A stretch of DNA of 64,000 nucleotides from Nocardioides sp. (GTDB lineage: Bacteria > Actinomycetota > Actinomycetes > Propionibacteriales > Nocardioidaceae), in the NCBI RefSeq assembly GCF_029937575.1, contig NZ_JAPYPS010000004.1:1-64000 (forward strand), read 5' to 3'. The position numbers and the translations under genes were made by a program. This document shows positions 33,273 through 41,510 of the stretch, piece by piece (position 1 is the stretch's first letter; each line of letters starts with the position of its first letter). The notes under the pieces are model-generated. The model had not been told where the DNA came from, did not search any database, and saw only the letters and a list, made by a program, of their open reading frames with translations.

Positions 33273-34682
33273 TCAGTACCGCCACCTCAGCGAGGCGACC
33301 GTCTCCTCGGGCGTGTGCTCGGCCGCCCACGCGGCGTCGGCGTCGCGGACGGCGACGAAGGCACCGAGTAGCTCCTCACCGAGGACGTCGCGGACGAGTT
33401 CGCTGGCGAGCAGGTGGACGCGCTGCTCCTCGTGCGTCGTGGCCAGGGCCGTGATCCCGGCCGCCGCGCGCGCGGCGTCGTCCCAGCCGCCGACGTCGTC
33501 CTGCACGGGGTCGGGCAGAGCGGCCCCGGCGCCGTCGCGGACCCCGGCGAGACCGGCGGCGATCGTGACGGCGAGCGCGAGGTAGGGGTTGGCCGAGGCG
33601 TCGCACGCCTTGAGCTCGACGTTGGTGTGCTCGGTGCCGAGCAGCGGGGACGACGGCACCAGCCGCAGCACGGCCTCGCGGTTCTCGACTCCCCAGAAGC
33701 GGTAGGCGCCGGCCCAGAAGCCGGGGCGACGCCGCATCAGCGAGCCCGTCGTGGGGGCGGTGACCGCGACCAGCCCGGGGAGCTCGCGCAGCAAGCCGGC
33801 CAGGTAGTCGCGCCCGGTCGTGGAGAGCCCGTGCTCGTCGGAGTCGGACTCGGTGCCGGTCAACGCGTTGCGCCCGTCGCGGACCAGGGAGGTGTGCAGG
33901 TGCCAGCCGTTGCCGGCGCCGTCGGTGGTGGTGATCGGGGCGAAGCTGACGCGCAGACCATGCGCGCGGGCGGCGGCGTGGATCGTCTGGCGCGCCAGCA
34001 CCTGGGTGTCGGCCATCGCGAGCGGATCCAGGGCATCGAGGGCGATCTCGACCTGCGCTCCGCCGTACTCGGCGTGGAGCTGGCCGATCGAGATCCCGTG
34101 CGCGGCCAGGTCGCCGAGCAGCTGATGGACGAACTCGTCCACGTCACGCAGGGCGTTGGGTGAGTAGACGGGACCACGGTGGGCCGGGCGCCAGTCGTTG
34201 CCCTGGGGGTCGGCCAGCAGGTCGTCGCGGACGACGACCATCTCGATCTCGAAGCCGGCCCGCACCTCGAAGCCCGCCGCTGCCGCGGCCGCCACCTGCC
34301 GCTCGAGCACGGCTCGCTGGCAGTAGGGCCACGGTCCACCGTCGGCGGCGACCTGGCGGCCGTTGACCCAGGCCTGACCGAGCTGGCCGGCCAGCGGGGT
34401 CACGTCGGCGGCGGACTCGATGACGGGCACCAGCCGGACGTCGCCCGACGGCGTGGCGATCCCCTCGAAGGCGAACGTGACCGCGTCGTGGGAGTCGAAG
34501 ACCGCGAAGGTCGAGGAGATGCCGACGCCCTTGCGCGCCGCGGTCGCCAGCCCCGCCGTCGGCACGGTGCGCGAGCGGACCGTGCCGTTGTTGTCCACCC
34601 ACCCGATCGTCACCCCCCGCACCCCTTGCTGCTCGAGGGCCGCGGTCAGGGCGTCGAGGTCGGGCTGCGGGGCCGTGGTCAT
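33273..34682 (-). CDS. Glutamine synthetase family protein (GlnA3/GlnA4-like, probably not assimilatory)
   Basis: 469 aa; ATG 34682 lies seven bases after a -10 box TAGCGT (34695-34690). The N-terminal beta-grasp and C-terminal catalytic barrel of glutamine synthetase are present: FEIEMVV (metal Glu), GGAQVEIALDALDP, GNGWHLHTSL (variant of GSGMHVHQSL) and GAYRFWGVENREAVLRLVP. The changes in the substrate loop and the lack of the adenylylation-loop sequence of GlnA point to the branch that ligates glutamate to amines or polyamines. The substrate is unknown. It is followed with a 2-base gap by the C39-like gene. Dispersed palindromic element copy 2 lies upstream. Confidence 0.85.
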   Translation of the reverse strand: MTTAPQPDLDALTAALEQQGVRGVTIGWVDNNGTVRSRTVPTAGLATAARKGVGISSTFAVFDSHDAVTFAFEGIATPSGDVRLVPVIESAADVTPLAGQLGQAWVNGRQVAADGGPWPYCQRAVLERQVAAAAAAGFEVRAGFEIEMVVVRDDLLADPQGNDWRPAHRGPVYSPNALRDVDEFVHQLLGDLAAHGISIGQLHAEYGGAQVEIALDALDPLAMADTQVLARQTIHAAARAHGLRVSFAPITTTDGAGNGWHLHTSLVRDGRNALTGTESDSDEHGLSTTGRDYLAGLLRELPGLVAVTAPTTGSLMRRRPGFWAGAYRFWGVENREAVLRLVPSSPLLGTEHTNVELKACDASANPYLALAVTIAAGLAGVRDGAGAALPDPVQDDVGGWDDAARAAAGITALATTHEEQRVHLLASELVRDVLGEELLGAFVAVRDADAAWAAEHTPEETVASLRWRY

Positions 34683-34728
34683 GGGTTCGACGCTACTGCG
34701 CCGACCGCTGAGCCGTCGTGGTGCGGGC

Positions 34729-34813
34729 GTGTCCAGACGCCACAATTGTGGCGTTTGGACCGGGTTCTGAGCCGAAACCGTGCAACAACTCCACAATTGT
34801 GGGATCTCGACAC
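34729..34813 (-). repeat. Dispersed double-palindrome element, copy 2
   Basis: Two CACAATTGTG cores (34741-34750 and 34792-34801) have centres exactly 51 bp apart, as in copy 1. Read on the minus strand, the unit matches copy 1 along its length: GTGTC-7bp-core, then CACGGTTTCGGC in the linker, then the second core. Outer arms are intact (GTGTC at 34729, GACAC ending 34813) while the inner arms are degenerate. It lies in the 168-bp gap between two minus-strand genes. Confidence 0.8.
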
Positions 34814-34850
34814 CAGGACTGTCGCAGCACACCGACCTTCCTGCTCGACC

Positions 34851-35174
34851 TCAGACCACGTCGTGACCGGCCAGCAGGATCACCAGGATCGCCGCGAGTG
34901 CGGTCAGCCCGCTCCCCAGCACCCCGCGCGCCATCCACTTCACCCGGCGCCGGTTGCGCAGCAGGTAGGCCGCGCCGATGAGCAGCACCACGAGGGCCAC
35001 GACCGGACCGCGGCGGGTGACGGCTCCGACGTACACCGCACCGGCGCCGATCACGATCCCGACGAGGACCTGCACGATCGCCTCGCTGCGAGGCGTCGGG
35101 GGCGGGGCCGGCCGCTGGGCTCGCTGGGTGGCCTGGGACCTGACAGCTCGCAGGGTCGAGAAGAGGCCGGCCAT
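34851..35174 (-). CDS. Small integral membrane protein of unknown function
   Basis: 107 aa. A soluble N-terminus of about 30 residues with a Pro-rich stretch (QRPAPPPTPR) is followed by three hydrophobic segments: IVQVLVGIVIGAGAVYVGAV, GPVVALVVLLIGAAYLL and LGSGLTALAAILVILLAG. A basic RNRRRVKW stretch between the last two probably faces the cytoplasm. No family recognised. ATG 35174 lies six bases after a -10 box TAGCGT (35186-35181) that overlaps the -10 of the divergent carbonic anhydrase gene. Confidence 0.7.
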   Translation of the reverse strand: MAGLFSTLRAVRSQATQRAQRPAPPPTPRSEAIVQVLVGIVIGAGAVYVGAVTRRGPVVALVVLLIGAAYLLRNRRRVKWMARGVLGSGLTALAAILVILLAGHDVV

Positions 35175-35178
35175 GCCC

Positions 35179-35192
35179 TGACGCTAGCGTCA
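35179..35192. promoter_or_regulatory. Shared palindromic -10 region of two divergent leaderless genes
   Basis: TGACGCTAGCGTCA is a perfect 14-bp palindrome. It contains a -10 TAGCGT on each strand (minus 35186-35181; plus 35185-35190) overlapping by two bases. Each -10 is six bases from its start codon (ATG at 35174 on minus, GTG at 35197 on plus). Only 22 bp separate the two coding regions, so RNA polymerase cannot occupy both promoters at once. Confidence 0.65.
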
Positions 35193-35196
35193 GTGC

Positions 35197-35727
35197 GTGA
35201 ATCTCTTCTCCTTCGAGGGCAAGCACCCCGTCGTCCACCCCGACGCGTTCGTCGCCCCGACGGCGACGCTCATCGGCGACGTGACCGTCGAGGCCGGGGC
35301 CTCGATCTGGTACGGCGTGGTGATCCGCGCCGACATCTGCACCGTCGTGGTCCGCGCCGGGACCAACGTGCAGGACAACTCCGTGCTCCACGCCGCACCC
35401 GAGGCGACGCTGACCATCGGTCCCGACGCCACCATCGGGCACGGGTGCGTCGTGCACTGCGAGGAGGTGGGCGAGAAGGCACTGATCGGCAACGGCAGCA
35501 CCCTGCTCGACGGTGCCCGGGTCGGTGCCGGCACCCTCGTCGCCGCGGGCTCGGTGGTGACCCCCGGCGCCGTGATCCCCGCGGGAGTCGTGGCAGCAGG
35601 GATCCCGTGCAAGGCGACCAAGCCGATCGAGGGGACCTCCTCGGAGTTCTGGGTCGAGACCAACGCGACCTACTACCGCGAGCTCGGCCAACGCCACGCC
35701 GCGGGCGTGGCACCTGTGCAACCGTGA
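35197..35727 (+). CDS. Gamma-class carbonic anhydrase family protein
   Basis: 176 aa from GTG 35197 (leaderless). Left-handed beta-helix hexapeptide repeats fill residues 15-135 (IGDVTVEAGASIWYGVVIRA; TIGPDATIGHGCVVH). The expected zinc-ligand positions appear in DNSVLHA, TIGHGCVVHC and the nearby His; Arg and Gln of the family (IRAD, NVQDN) are present. Members are trimers that hydrate CO2 or, in many cases, have no proven activity (YrdA/PaaY group). The C-terminal 30 residues are helical. It is followed after 49 bp by the MFS gene. Confidence 0.9.
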   Translation: MNLFSFEGKHPVVHPDAFVAPTATLIGDVTVEAGASIWYGVVIRADICTVVVRAGTNVQDNSVLHAAPEATLTIGPDATIGHGCVVHCEEVGEKALIGNGSTLLDGARVGAGTLVAAGSVVTPGAVIPAGVVAAGIPCKATKPIEGTSSEFWVETNATYYRELGQRHAAGVAPVQP

Positions 35728-35776
35728 GCGTCCTTCTCGGGTTGCTCGACCTCTGCTTCGCGCACGTGGACCTGCC

Positions 35777-37093
35777 GTGAGGGAGCGGCTTCGCGGACTC
35801 GTCGCCGACACCCGACCGCTGCGCAACGACCACTTCCGGCGGCTGTGGACCGCCAACATCATCACGGTCATCGGCGCCCAGCTGACGGTGGTCGCCGTCC
35901 CGGCGCAGATCTACGCCGACACCGGCTCCTCGGCGTACGTCGGACTGACCGGACTCTTCGGGCTCGTGCCGCTCGTCGTCTTCGGACTGTGGGGCGGCGC
36001 GCTCGCCGACGTCTTCGACCGCCGCACCCTGCTGATCATCTCGACGTCGGGGCTGATCGGGACCAGCGCTCTGTTCTGGGTCCAGGCCGCCCTCGGGAGC
36101 ACCGACGTGTGGCTCCTGCTGTGCCTGTTCTCGGTGCAGCAGGCGTTCTTCGGGATCAACCAGCCCACACGCAGCGCCGTGCTCCCGCGGCTGCTGCCGC
36201 CCGACCTGCTGCCCGCGGCCAACTCGCTGAACATGACGGTGATGATGGCCGGCGGCATCGCCGGCCCTCTCGTCGCCGGGATCCTGATCCCGTTCATCGG
36301 CCTCGAGTGGCTCTACTTCATCGACACCATCACCCTCTTCGCCACGCTGTCGGCGGTCGTGCGGCTGCCGTCGCTGCGCATCGAACGGCCCGAGGGCGCC
36401 GGCGGCCTCGGGCGTGCCCCGACCCCCGGGCTGCGCTCGGTGGTGGAGGGCTTCACCTTCCTGCGGACCCAACCGGTGCTGATGATGTCCTTCGTCGTCG
36501 ACCTGATCGCGATGGTCTTCGGGATGCCGCGGGCGTTGTTCCCCGAGATCGCCTCGGAGTCCTTCGACGGTCCGGACGCCGGCGGGCTCGCCTTCGCGTT
36601 CCTGTTCGCCGCCATCCCGATCGGCGCCGTGGTCGGAGGCGTGCTGTCCGGCTGGGTGTCGCGGGTCGAGGCTCAGGGGCGTGCGGTGGTCGTCTGCATC
36701 CTCGTGTGGGGTGCGGCGATGGTCGGGTTCGGTGTCGCCGTCGGCATCGCCGGAGCCTCCGCCTCGTTGCGCACCACGATGCTAGTCGCCGCCGTGCTCC
36801 TGCTCGCCGTCGGCGGCGCCGCCGACATGGCCTCGGCCGCCTTCCGGTCCTCGATGCTGCAGACCGTGGCGACCGACGAGATGCGCGGTCGGCTCCAAGG
36901 CATCTTCATCGTCGTGGTCGCCGGTGGGCCGCGCGTGGCCGACGTGGCGCACGGAGCGTCGGCTGCCCTCATCGGTACGGCGGCCGCGGCGGCCGGCGGT
37001 GGGGTGCTGGTCGTCGTGGGCGTGGTCGTCGCGGCCCTCGCCGTGCCGTCGTTCGTGCGCTACCGCGTGACGCGGGTGCCCGAGACCGGCTGA
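35777..37093 (+). CDS. MFS transporter (EntS-like exporter)
   Basis: 438 aa from GTG 35777. Twelve hydrophobic segments; the motif-A region reads GGALADVFDRRTLLIIST after TM2. Sequence features such as FRRLWTANIITVIGAQLTVVAVPAQIY and QPTRSAVLPRLLPPDLLPAANSL match the enterobactin-exporter-like (EntS/MFS_3) group. Members export siderophores or small drugs with proton antiport. The substrate is unknown. A siderophore-interacting protein is encoded 4 kb away, but no siderophore biosynthesis genes are present. It is plausibly co-transcribed with the carbonic anhydrase gene. Confidence 0.88.
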   Translation: MRERLRGLVADTRPLRNDHFRRLWTANIITVIGAQLTVVAVPAQIYADTGSSAYVGLTGLFGLVPLVVFGLWGGALADVFDRRTLLIISTSGLIGTSALFWVQAALGSTDVWLLLCLFSVQQAFFGINQPTRSAVLPRLLPPDLLPAANSLNMTVMMAGGIAGPLVAGILIPFIGLEWLYFIDTITLFATLSAVVRLPSLRIERPEGAGGLGRAPTPGLRSVVEGFTFLRTQPVLMMSFVVDLIAMVFGMPRALFPEIASESFDGPDAGGLAFAFLFAAIPIGAVVGGVLSGWVSRVEAQGRAVVVCILVWGAAMVGFGVAVGIAGASASLRTTMLVAAVLLLAVGGAADMASAAFRSSMLQTVATDEMRGRLQGIFIVVVAGGPRVADVAHGASAALIGTAAAAAGGGVLVVVGVVVAALAVPSFVRYRVTRVPETG

Positions 37094-37113
37094 GTCCACC
37101 GTAGGATCCGCGG

Positions 37114-38604
37114 GTGATCGACCCCGACGACCTCGCCGCGACCCTGCGCGTCCTCGGGCAGCTGCACACGGTCCCCGAGGACCACCCCGACCACGTCCAG
37201 GTCAAGCGGGCGGCCTCCCACATGTACAAGGCGCTCAAGCGCGACCGGCGCGCCGCCAAGCGCGCCGAGGAGCTCGCCCACGACCGTGCCGTCACCGAGG
37301 CCACTGCCACCGGGTCGCCGCTGCGCATCGACGACGAGACCGAGGGGACGCTGCTCACCACTCCCACGTCGGGCGCCTTCGCCGGCGAGCTGATCAACCC
37401 GCGTGGGTGCTACATCTGCAAGGACGACTACACGCTGGTCGACGCGTTCTACCACTGGCTGTGCCCGACGTGCGCTGCTCGCTCCCACGCCAAGCGCGAC
37501 CAGGGCACCGACCTGAGCGGGCGGCGCGCGCTGCTCACCGGGGGGCGCGCCAAGATCGGGATGTACATCGCGCTGCGCCTCCTGCGCGACGGTGCCCACC
37601 TGACGATCACGACGCGCTTCCCCCACGACGCCGTACGGCGCTACTCCTCGCTGCCCGACGCCGCCGACTGGATCGGGCGGCTCAAGATCGTCGGGATCGA
37701 CCTGCGCGACCCGACCCAGGTGGTCGCGCTGGCCGACGACGTCGCGGCGGCCGGGCCGCTCGACGTCCTGATCAACAACGCCTGCCAGACCGTGCGGCGC
37801 TCCCCCGGCGCCTACGCGCCCCTCGTCGCTGCCGAGGCCGAGCCGCTCCCGGACGCGATCGCCGGGCAGGACCTCCCGGAGATGGTGCGCTTCGACCGGA
37901 TCTCCGAGGCCCACCCCGCCGCGATCGCTGGTGCCCTGTCACGCGAGGCCGTGGCCGCTCACGACGGCGAGTCGCTCGACCACGCCCGCGCCTCCCACTC
38001 GGCCGCGACGCTGACCGCACTGGCCCTGAAGGCCGGGCACGCCTCGCTGGACGCCCACCTCGCCGGCACCGCCGTCGATGCCGGTGGGCTGCTGCCCGAC
38101 CTCCAGACCACCAACTCCTGGACCCAGACCGTCGACGAGGTCGACCCGATGGAGCTGCTCGAGGTGCAGCTGTGCAACTCGGTCGCCCCGTTCCTCCTGG
38201 TCTCCCGGCTGCGTCCCGCGCTGGCCGCGGCAGCCTCCGCGGCCGCGTCAGGGCGAGCCCACGTGGTCAACGTGTCGGCGATGGAGGGACAGTTCTCGCG
38301 GCGCTACAAGGGCGCCGGGCACCCGCACACCAACATGGCCAAGGCCGCGCTCAACATGATGACGCGCACCTCGGCGGGCGAGATGTTCGAGACCGACCAG
38401 ATCCTGATGAACGCCGTCGACACCGGGTGGATCACCGACGAGCGCCCCCACCAGGACAAGCTCCGGATCGCCGCCGAGGGGTGGCACGCGCCGCTCGACC
38501 TCGTCGACGGTGCAGCCCGCGTCTACGACCCGGTCGTGCGGGGCGAGGCGGGCGAGGACCTGCACGGGCACTTCCTGAAGGACTACGACCCCTCGCCCTG
38601 GTGA
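37114..38604 (+). CDS. Atypical short-chain dehydrogenase/reductase with N-terminal Cys motif
   Basis: 496 aa, twice the usual SDR length. GTG 37114 lies six bases after TAGGAT (37102-37107). Residues 1-130 form an extra domain with CYICKDDY...CPTC, a likely zinc ribbon. The Rossmann motif is LLTGGRAKIGMYIALRLL (TGxxxxIG), then NNACQT. The catalytic region reads NVSAMEGQFS...HTNMAKAALNM: the Lys is present, but the residue four before it, normally the catalytic Tyr, is Thr. A large insertion (about 235-330) interrupts the core. Substrate unknown; the missing Tyr suggests altered chemistry or a binding role. Confidence 0.83.
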   Translation: MIDPDDLAATLRVLGQLHTVPEDHPDHVQVKRAASHMYKALKRDRRAAKRAEELAHDRAVTEATATGSPLRIDDETEGTLLTTPTSGAFAGELINPRGCYICKDDYTLVDAFYHWLCPTCAARSHAKRDQGTDLSGRRALLTGGRAKIGMYIALRLLRDGAHLTITTRFPHDAVRRYSSLPDAADWIGRLKIVGIDLRDPTQVVALADDVAAAGPLDVLINNACQTVRRSPGAYAPLVAAEAEPLPDAIAGQDLPEMVRFDRISEAHPAAIAGALSREAVAAHDGESLDHARASHSAATLTALALKAGHASLDAHLAGTAVDAGGLLPDLQTTNSWTQTVDEVDPMELLEVQLCNSVAPFLLVSRLRPALAAAASAAASGRAHVVNVSAMEGQFSRRYKGAGHPHTNMAKAALNMMTRTSAGEMFETDQILMNAVDTGWITDERPHQDKLRIAAEGWHAPLDLVDGAARVYDPVVRGEAGEDLHGHFLKDYDPSPW

Positions 38605-38650
38605 CGGCAGCTTCTCCGCCTCGGATGTGAGACTGCCACCACCCACCAGG

Positions 38651-39154
38651 TCACCTCCCCAGCAACCCCCGCACGTACGCCGCCTGCCCGACGTGCTGCA
38701 GGTCGTCGTTGACGACGCTGACCAGCCGGGCGCCGAGCGTCACCGGCGGGTCCCACCGGTCGTCGACGACCCGGTCGAGCTCGTCGGCCGTGAGGCCGTC
38801 GAGGTAGCCCACGGTGCGCGTGTGCACGGCGTCGAGGTACTCCAGCAGCAGCCCGGTCTCCCACGTGCCGGCACCCACCTCGTCGCTCGACTGCCCGAAG
38901 CCGATCGACCCCGCGTCGTACGGGAGTGCGAAGCGCCCGACGTAGTCCTGGGCGGTGTAGACCTGCTGGGTGCCGGCCACGTCGGCGACGTGGTCGTCCT
39001 GCACGCGCGTCAGGTGCCAGACCAGCCAGCCGATCGGGTTGGCCTCGGGCCGGGGGCGGTGGGCGAGGTCCTCCGGCGAGAGGCCCTCGAGCGCCGCCTC
39101 GGCGCTCTCCCTCACCCGGTCGAAGGCGTCTGCCAGCAGCTCAGTAGGCGTCAT
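38651..39154 (-). CDS. DinB-like protein, probable mycothiol-dependent transferase (DUF664)
   Basis: 167 aa; ATG 39154 lies six bases after a -10 box TAGGTT (39166-39161). The four-helix DinB bundle shows the metal-binding His positions in IGWLVWHLTRVQDDHVAD and near the C-terminus in DDLQHVGQAAYVRGLLG. Actinobacterial DUF664/MST proteins use a divalent metal to activate mycothiol for conjugation, which fits the organism; activity is inferred. It is divergent from the lipoprotein gene, with 52 bp between start codons. Confidence 0.88.
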   Translation of the reverse strand: MTPTELLADAFDRVRESAEAALEGLSPEDLAHRPRPEANPIGWLVWHLTRVQDDHVADVAGTQQVYTAQDYVGRFALPYDAGSIGFGQSSDEVGAGTWETGLLLEYLDAVHTRTVGYLDGLTADELDRVVDDRWDPPVTLGARLVSVVNDDLQHVGQAAYVRGLLGR

Positions 39155-39206
39155 GCCTCGAACCTACGCCGCGACCCAGGCTTGGCCGGTCGCCTACGGT
39201 CGAGGC

Positions 39207-39659
39207 GTGAGCCTCTTGCTGCGCCTCGTCGCGACCGTCGCCCTGGCCCTGCCGCTGGCGGCCTGCGCCGGAGCGCCTGCTGAGGAGGTCGGCGACGCAC
39301 AGGTCTTCGTGCCTGACGCCGCGCCGGACGACGGCACCCCCACCGGCCGCAGCGCCTGCGACCTCGTCGTGGCCGGGATCGAGGCGTTCAACCGCGGCGA
39401 GCTCGTGGAGACCGTCGCGCGCTTCGAGGAGGCGGTCCCGCTCGCCGAGGCCGAGGACGAGGCCGCCGGCACCCAGGCCTCGGCCGACCTGCTGGAGGCC
39501 GTGGAGTACTACGCCGAGCTGCCGGCCGACGAGTACCTGGCCGCCTCGGCCGGGTCGCCGGACTTCGCGAGGTACCAGGCGATCACGCTCGGCCTGTGCG
39601 GCTCCGGGGAGCCGCAGGTGCCAGGTCAGCCCGACGACGAGGGCGGCGTCCAGGCCTGA
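39207..39659 (+). CDS. Putative lipoprotein of unknown function
   Basis: 150 aa. GTG 39207 lies six bases after TACGGT (39195-39200), so the mRNA is probably leaderless. A lipoprotein signal ends LPLAACAG. The mature protein is very acidic, with two Cys (SACDLV and GLCGSG) that may form a disulfide, and helical repeats (ETVARFEEAVPLAEAEDEAAG). I do not recognise the family. Confidence 0.7.
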   Translation: MSLLLRLVATVALALPLAACAGAPAEEVGDAQVFVPDAAPDDGTPTGRSACDLVVAGIEAFNRGELVETVARFEEAVPLAEAEDEAAGTQASADLLEAVEYYAELPADEYLAASAGSPDFARYQAITLGLCGSGEPQVPGQPDDEGGVQA

Positions 39660-39733
39660 TGGGGATGACCGTCGGGACGGTCCCTGACGGAAGTCAGCTC
39701 TGCGGGGCCTGAAGCCTTGACCTTCCTCGGGGC

Positions 39734-41449
39734 CTATCCCGACGTGGTGCCCGGGGCCAGCCGTGCCAGCCGAGCCGCCAGCCCGTCGCGTCGGTGGGCG
39801 TTGCCGTGCAGGCCGACGAAGCGGTCGCCGTAGACCCACAGCAGCGCGTCGTCCAGGCGTCGTACGGCGCCGGCCGGGTGGCGGTAGTCCATCCGCTGGG
39901 TGACCAGCGCCTCGTCGACGGGCCGCAGGACGTCGCCCAGCTCGGCGAGCGAGGTGATGCCGAGCTCGAGGAGGAGACCGGAGATCCACCCGTAGTGCTC
40001 GGTGCGGGACCAGCCGGCCTCGGAGTACTGCCCGGCCAGGAAGGCGGCGAGCTCGCGCGGGTCGATGCGGGGGTCGTCGTCGGCGCCGGCCTGCACCTCG
40101 GGCGCGACCCCGCGCAGCCGCTCGCGGATCTGGGAGAACTCCCGGTCGGCGAGCTCGAGCAGCCCGGCGGCCAGCGCAAAGCGACGGTCGAACTCGCGGG
40201 CGTGCTCGGCCGGGACCGTGCCCTTGTAGCGGATGTCGTGCTCGAACTCCGCCCACGCGTGCTGCAGCACCGTGCGGACCTGGACCTGCGCCGCCCGGCC
40301 GCCGAGGTGCGCGAAGTCGGGGTGCGACTCGCGCGCGGCGTCCAGGGCGATCATCAGGTGCCGGCTGGCGTAGCCGAAGCGCCCCTCGTCGGCCGTCTCC
40401 TGCCCCATGTCGCGGTCATCCTGCACGATCACCTGCTCGCCGAGCAGGTCGGCGACCGCGTCCACGTCGTCCTCGACGTAGGTGATCACCCGCACGCCGA
40501 GCTGGTCGGTGATCTGGCGCAGCGGGTCGGAGTAGGCAGGCACTCCGGCGAGCATCCGCGCCGCCTTCTCGGCGAAGGAGGCCACGCCCTTGGTCCGACC
40601 CGTCACCGACAGGTAGTTGATGCCCGCCTCGTCGAGGATCCCCCGCACCAGCGCAACCGCCTCCGCACCAGCGCGGGTCAGGTCGTCGTGCGTCGCGGCG
40701 TATGTCTGCACGGCCTCACGCACGACGTCGGTGCGCGTCGGTGACGTGCCCAGGGTGGGGGTCACGATGTAGCCGCTGTCGAGGTCGCCGTACGTCGTGA
40801 CCAGGTCGGGCGTGCGGTCGGCGACGAACCCGACGTAGGCGCACACGACCGCGTCCACCTGGTCCTCGACGACCCGCAGCTCGGACTTGCGCGTGGCCTT
40901 CTCGACCTGCGAGCGCAGCCCGGCCCAGGTCTCGTCGGTGACCACGATCTGCTCGACGTGGCTCATCAGCCGCAGCAGCTCGGCGCGCAGGAGGTCGAGG
41001 TCGCGGCCGGGCTTGTTCTTGTACTTGAGGATCGTGTCCAGCCCGAAGAGCACCACGGACGCGGCGTGCGGGTAGACCTCGATCGCCCGGCGGGCCCGAC
41101 CCGAGCGCGGGTCGATGTCGAGGCCGAGCCGCTTGGCGACCCGAGCACCGCGGCTGCCGTTGGCGAACTCGCGCTTGCCGGTGTTGGTGGGATGGGTGCC
41201 GGCGTCGAAGCGCCGGAAGTCCTTGCTCAGCGCCTTCTCGGCCGGCCGCGACCCGGTGGCGTTCTTGACGACCAGCGGCGCGTCGATCGCGACGAGGCAG
41301 TCTCCGGCGACGTACGCCGCCAGCTCGGCGTCGATGTCGTCGTCGGTGCGCACCGCGCTGACGTGCAGCAGTCGGGCGTGCTCGTCGACGACGGCGAGCC
41401 CGGTGGGCTGCTTCTCGCCCCAGGCGAGGTCGACTCCGACGTAGTGCAT
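39734..41449 (-). CDS. Fusion of DUF429 and a RelA/SpoT-type (p)ppGpp synthetase-like domain
   Basis: 571 aa; ATG 41449 with TAGGAG five bases upstream. Residues 1-235 are DUF429, an RNase H-like fold (GVDLAWGEKQPTGLAVVD; AIDAPLVV; EVYPHAASVVLFG). Residues 265-410 are a small alarmone synthetase domain: R285-T-K287 (substrate/ATP loop), TDQLGVRVITYVEDDVDAV, G359-Y-A-S-R-H364 and QVQVRT (388-393) followed by HAWAEFEHD. The last motif normally starts with Glu (ExQxRT), an active-site residue; here it is Gln388. A helical tail of about 160 residues follows. No hydrolase domain is present. Possible roles: stress alarmone synthesis, a modified transferase, or an anti-phage or toxin-like effector. 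There is no obvious antitoxin gene beside it. Confidence 0.85.
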   Translation of the reverse strand: MHYVGVDLAWGEKQPTGLAVVDEHARLLHVSAVRTDDDIDAELAAYVAGDCLVAIDAPLVVKNATGSRPAEKALSKDFRRFDAGTHPTNTGKREFANGSRGARVAKRLGLDIDPRSGRARRAIEVYPHAASVVLFGLDTILKYKNKPGRDLDLLRAELLRLMSHVEQIVVTDETWAGLRSQVEKATRKSELRVVEDQVDAVVCAYVGFVADRTPDLVTTYGDLDSGYIVTPTLGTSPTRTDVVREAVQTYAATHDDLTRAGAEAVALVRGILDEAGINYLSVTGRTKGVASFAEKAARMLAGVPAYSDPLRQITDQLGVRVITYVEDDVDAVADLLGEQVIVQDDRDMGQETADEGRFGYASRHLMIALDAARESHPDFAHLGGRAAQVQVRTVLQHAWAEFEHDIRYKGTVPAEHAREFDRRFALAAGLLELADREFSQIRERLRGVAPEVQAGADDDPRIDPRELAAFLAGQYSEAGWSRTEHYGWISGLLLELGITSLAELGDVLRPVDEALVTQRMDYRHPAGAVRRLDDALLWVYGDRFVGLHGNAHRRDGLAARLARLAPGTTSG

Positions 41450-41510
41450 GCTCCTACCCTGCCGTATGCCGCCGATGCTCCGCCGACGCGGCGCTCCCGG
41501 GTCCGGCGTC

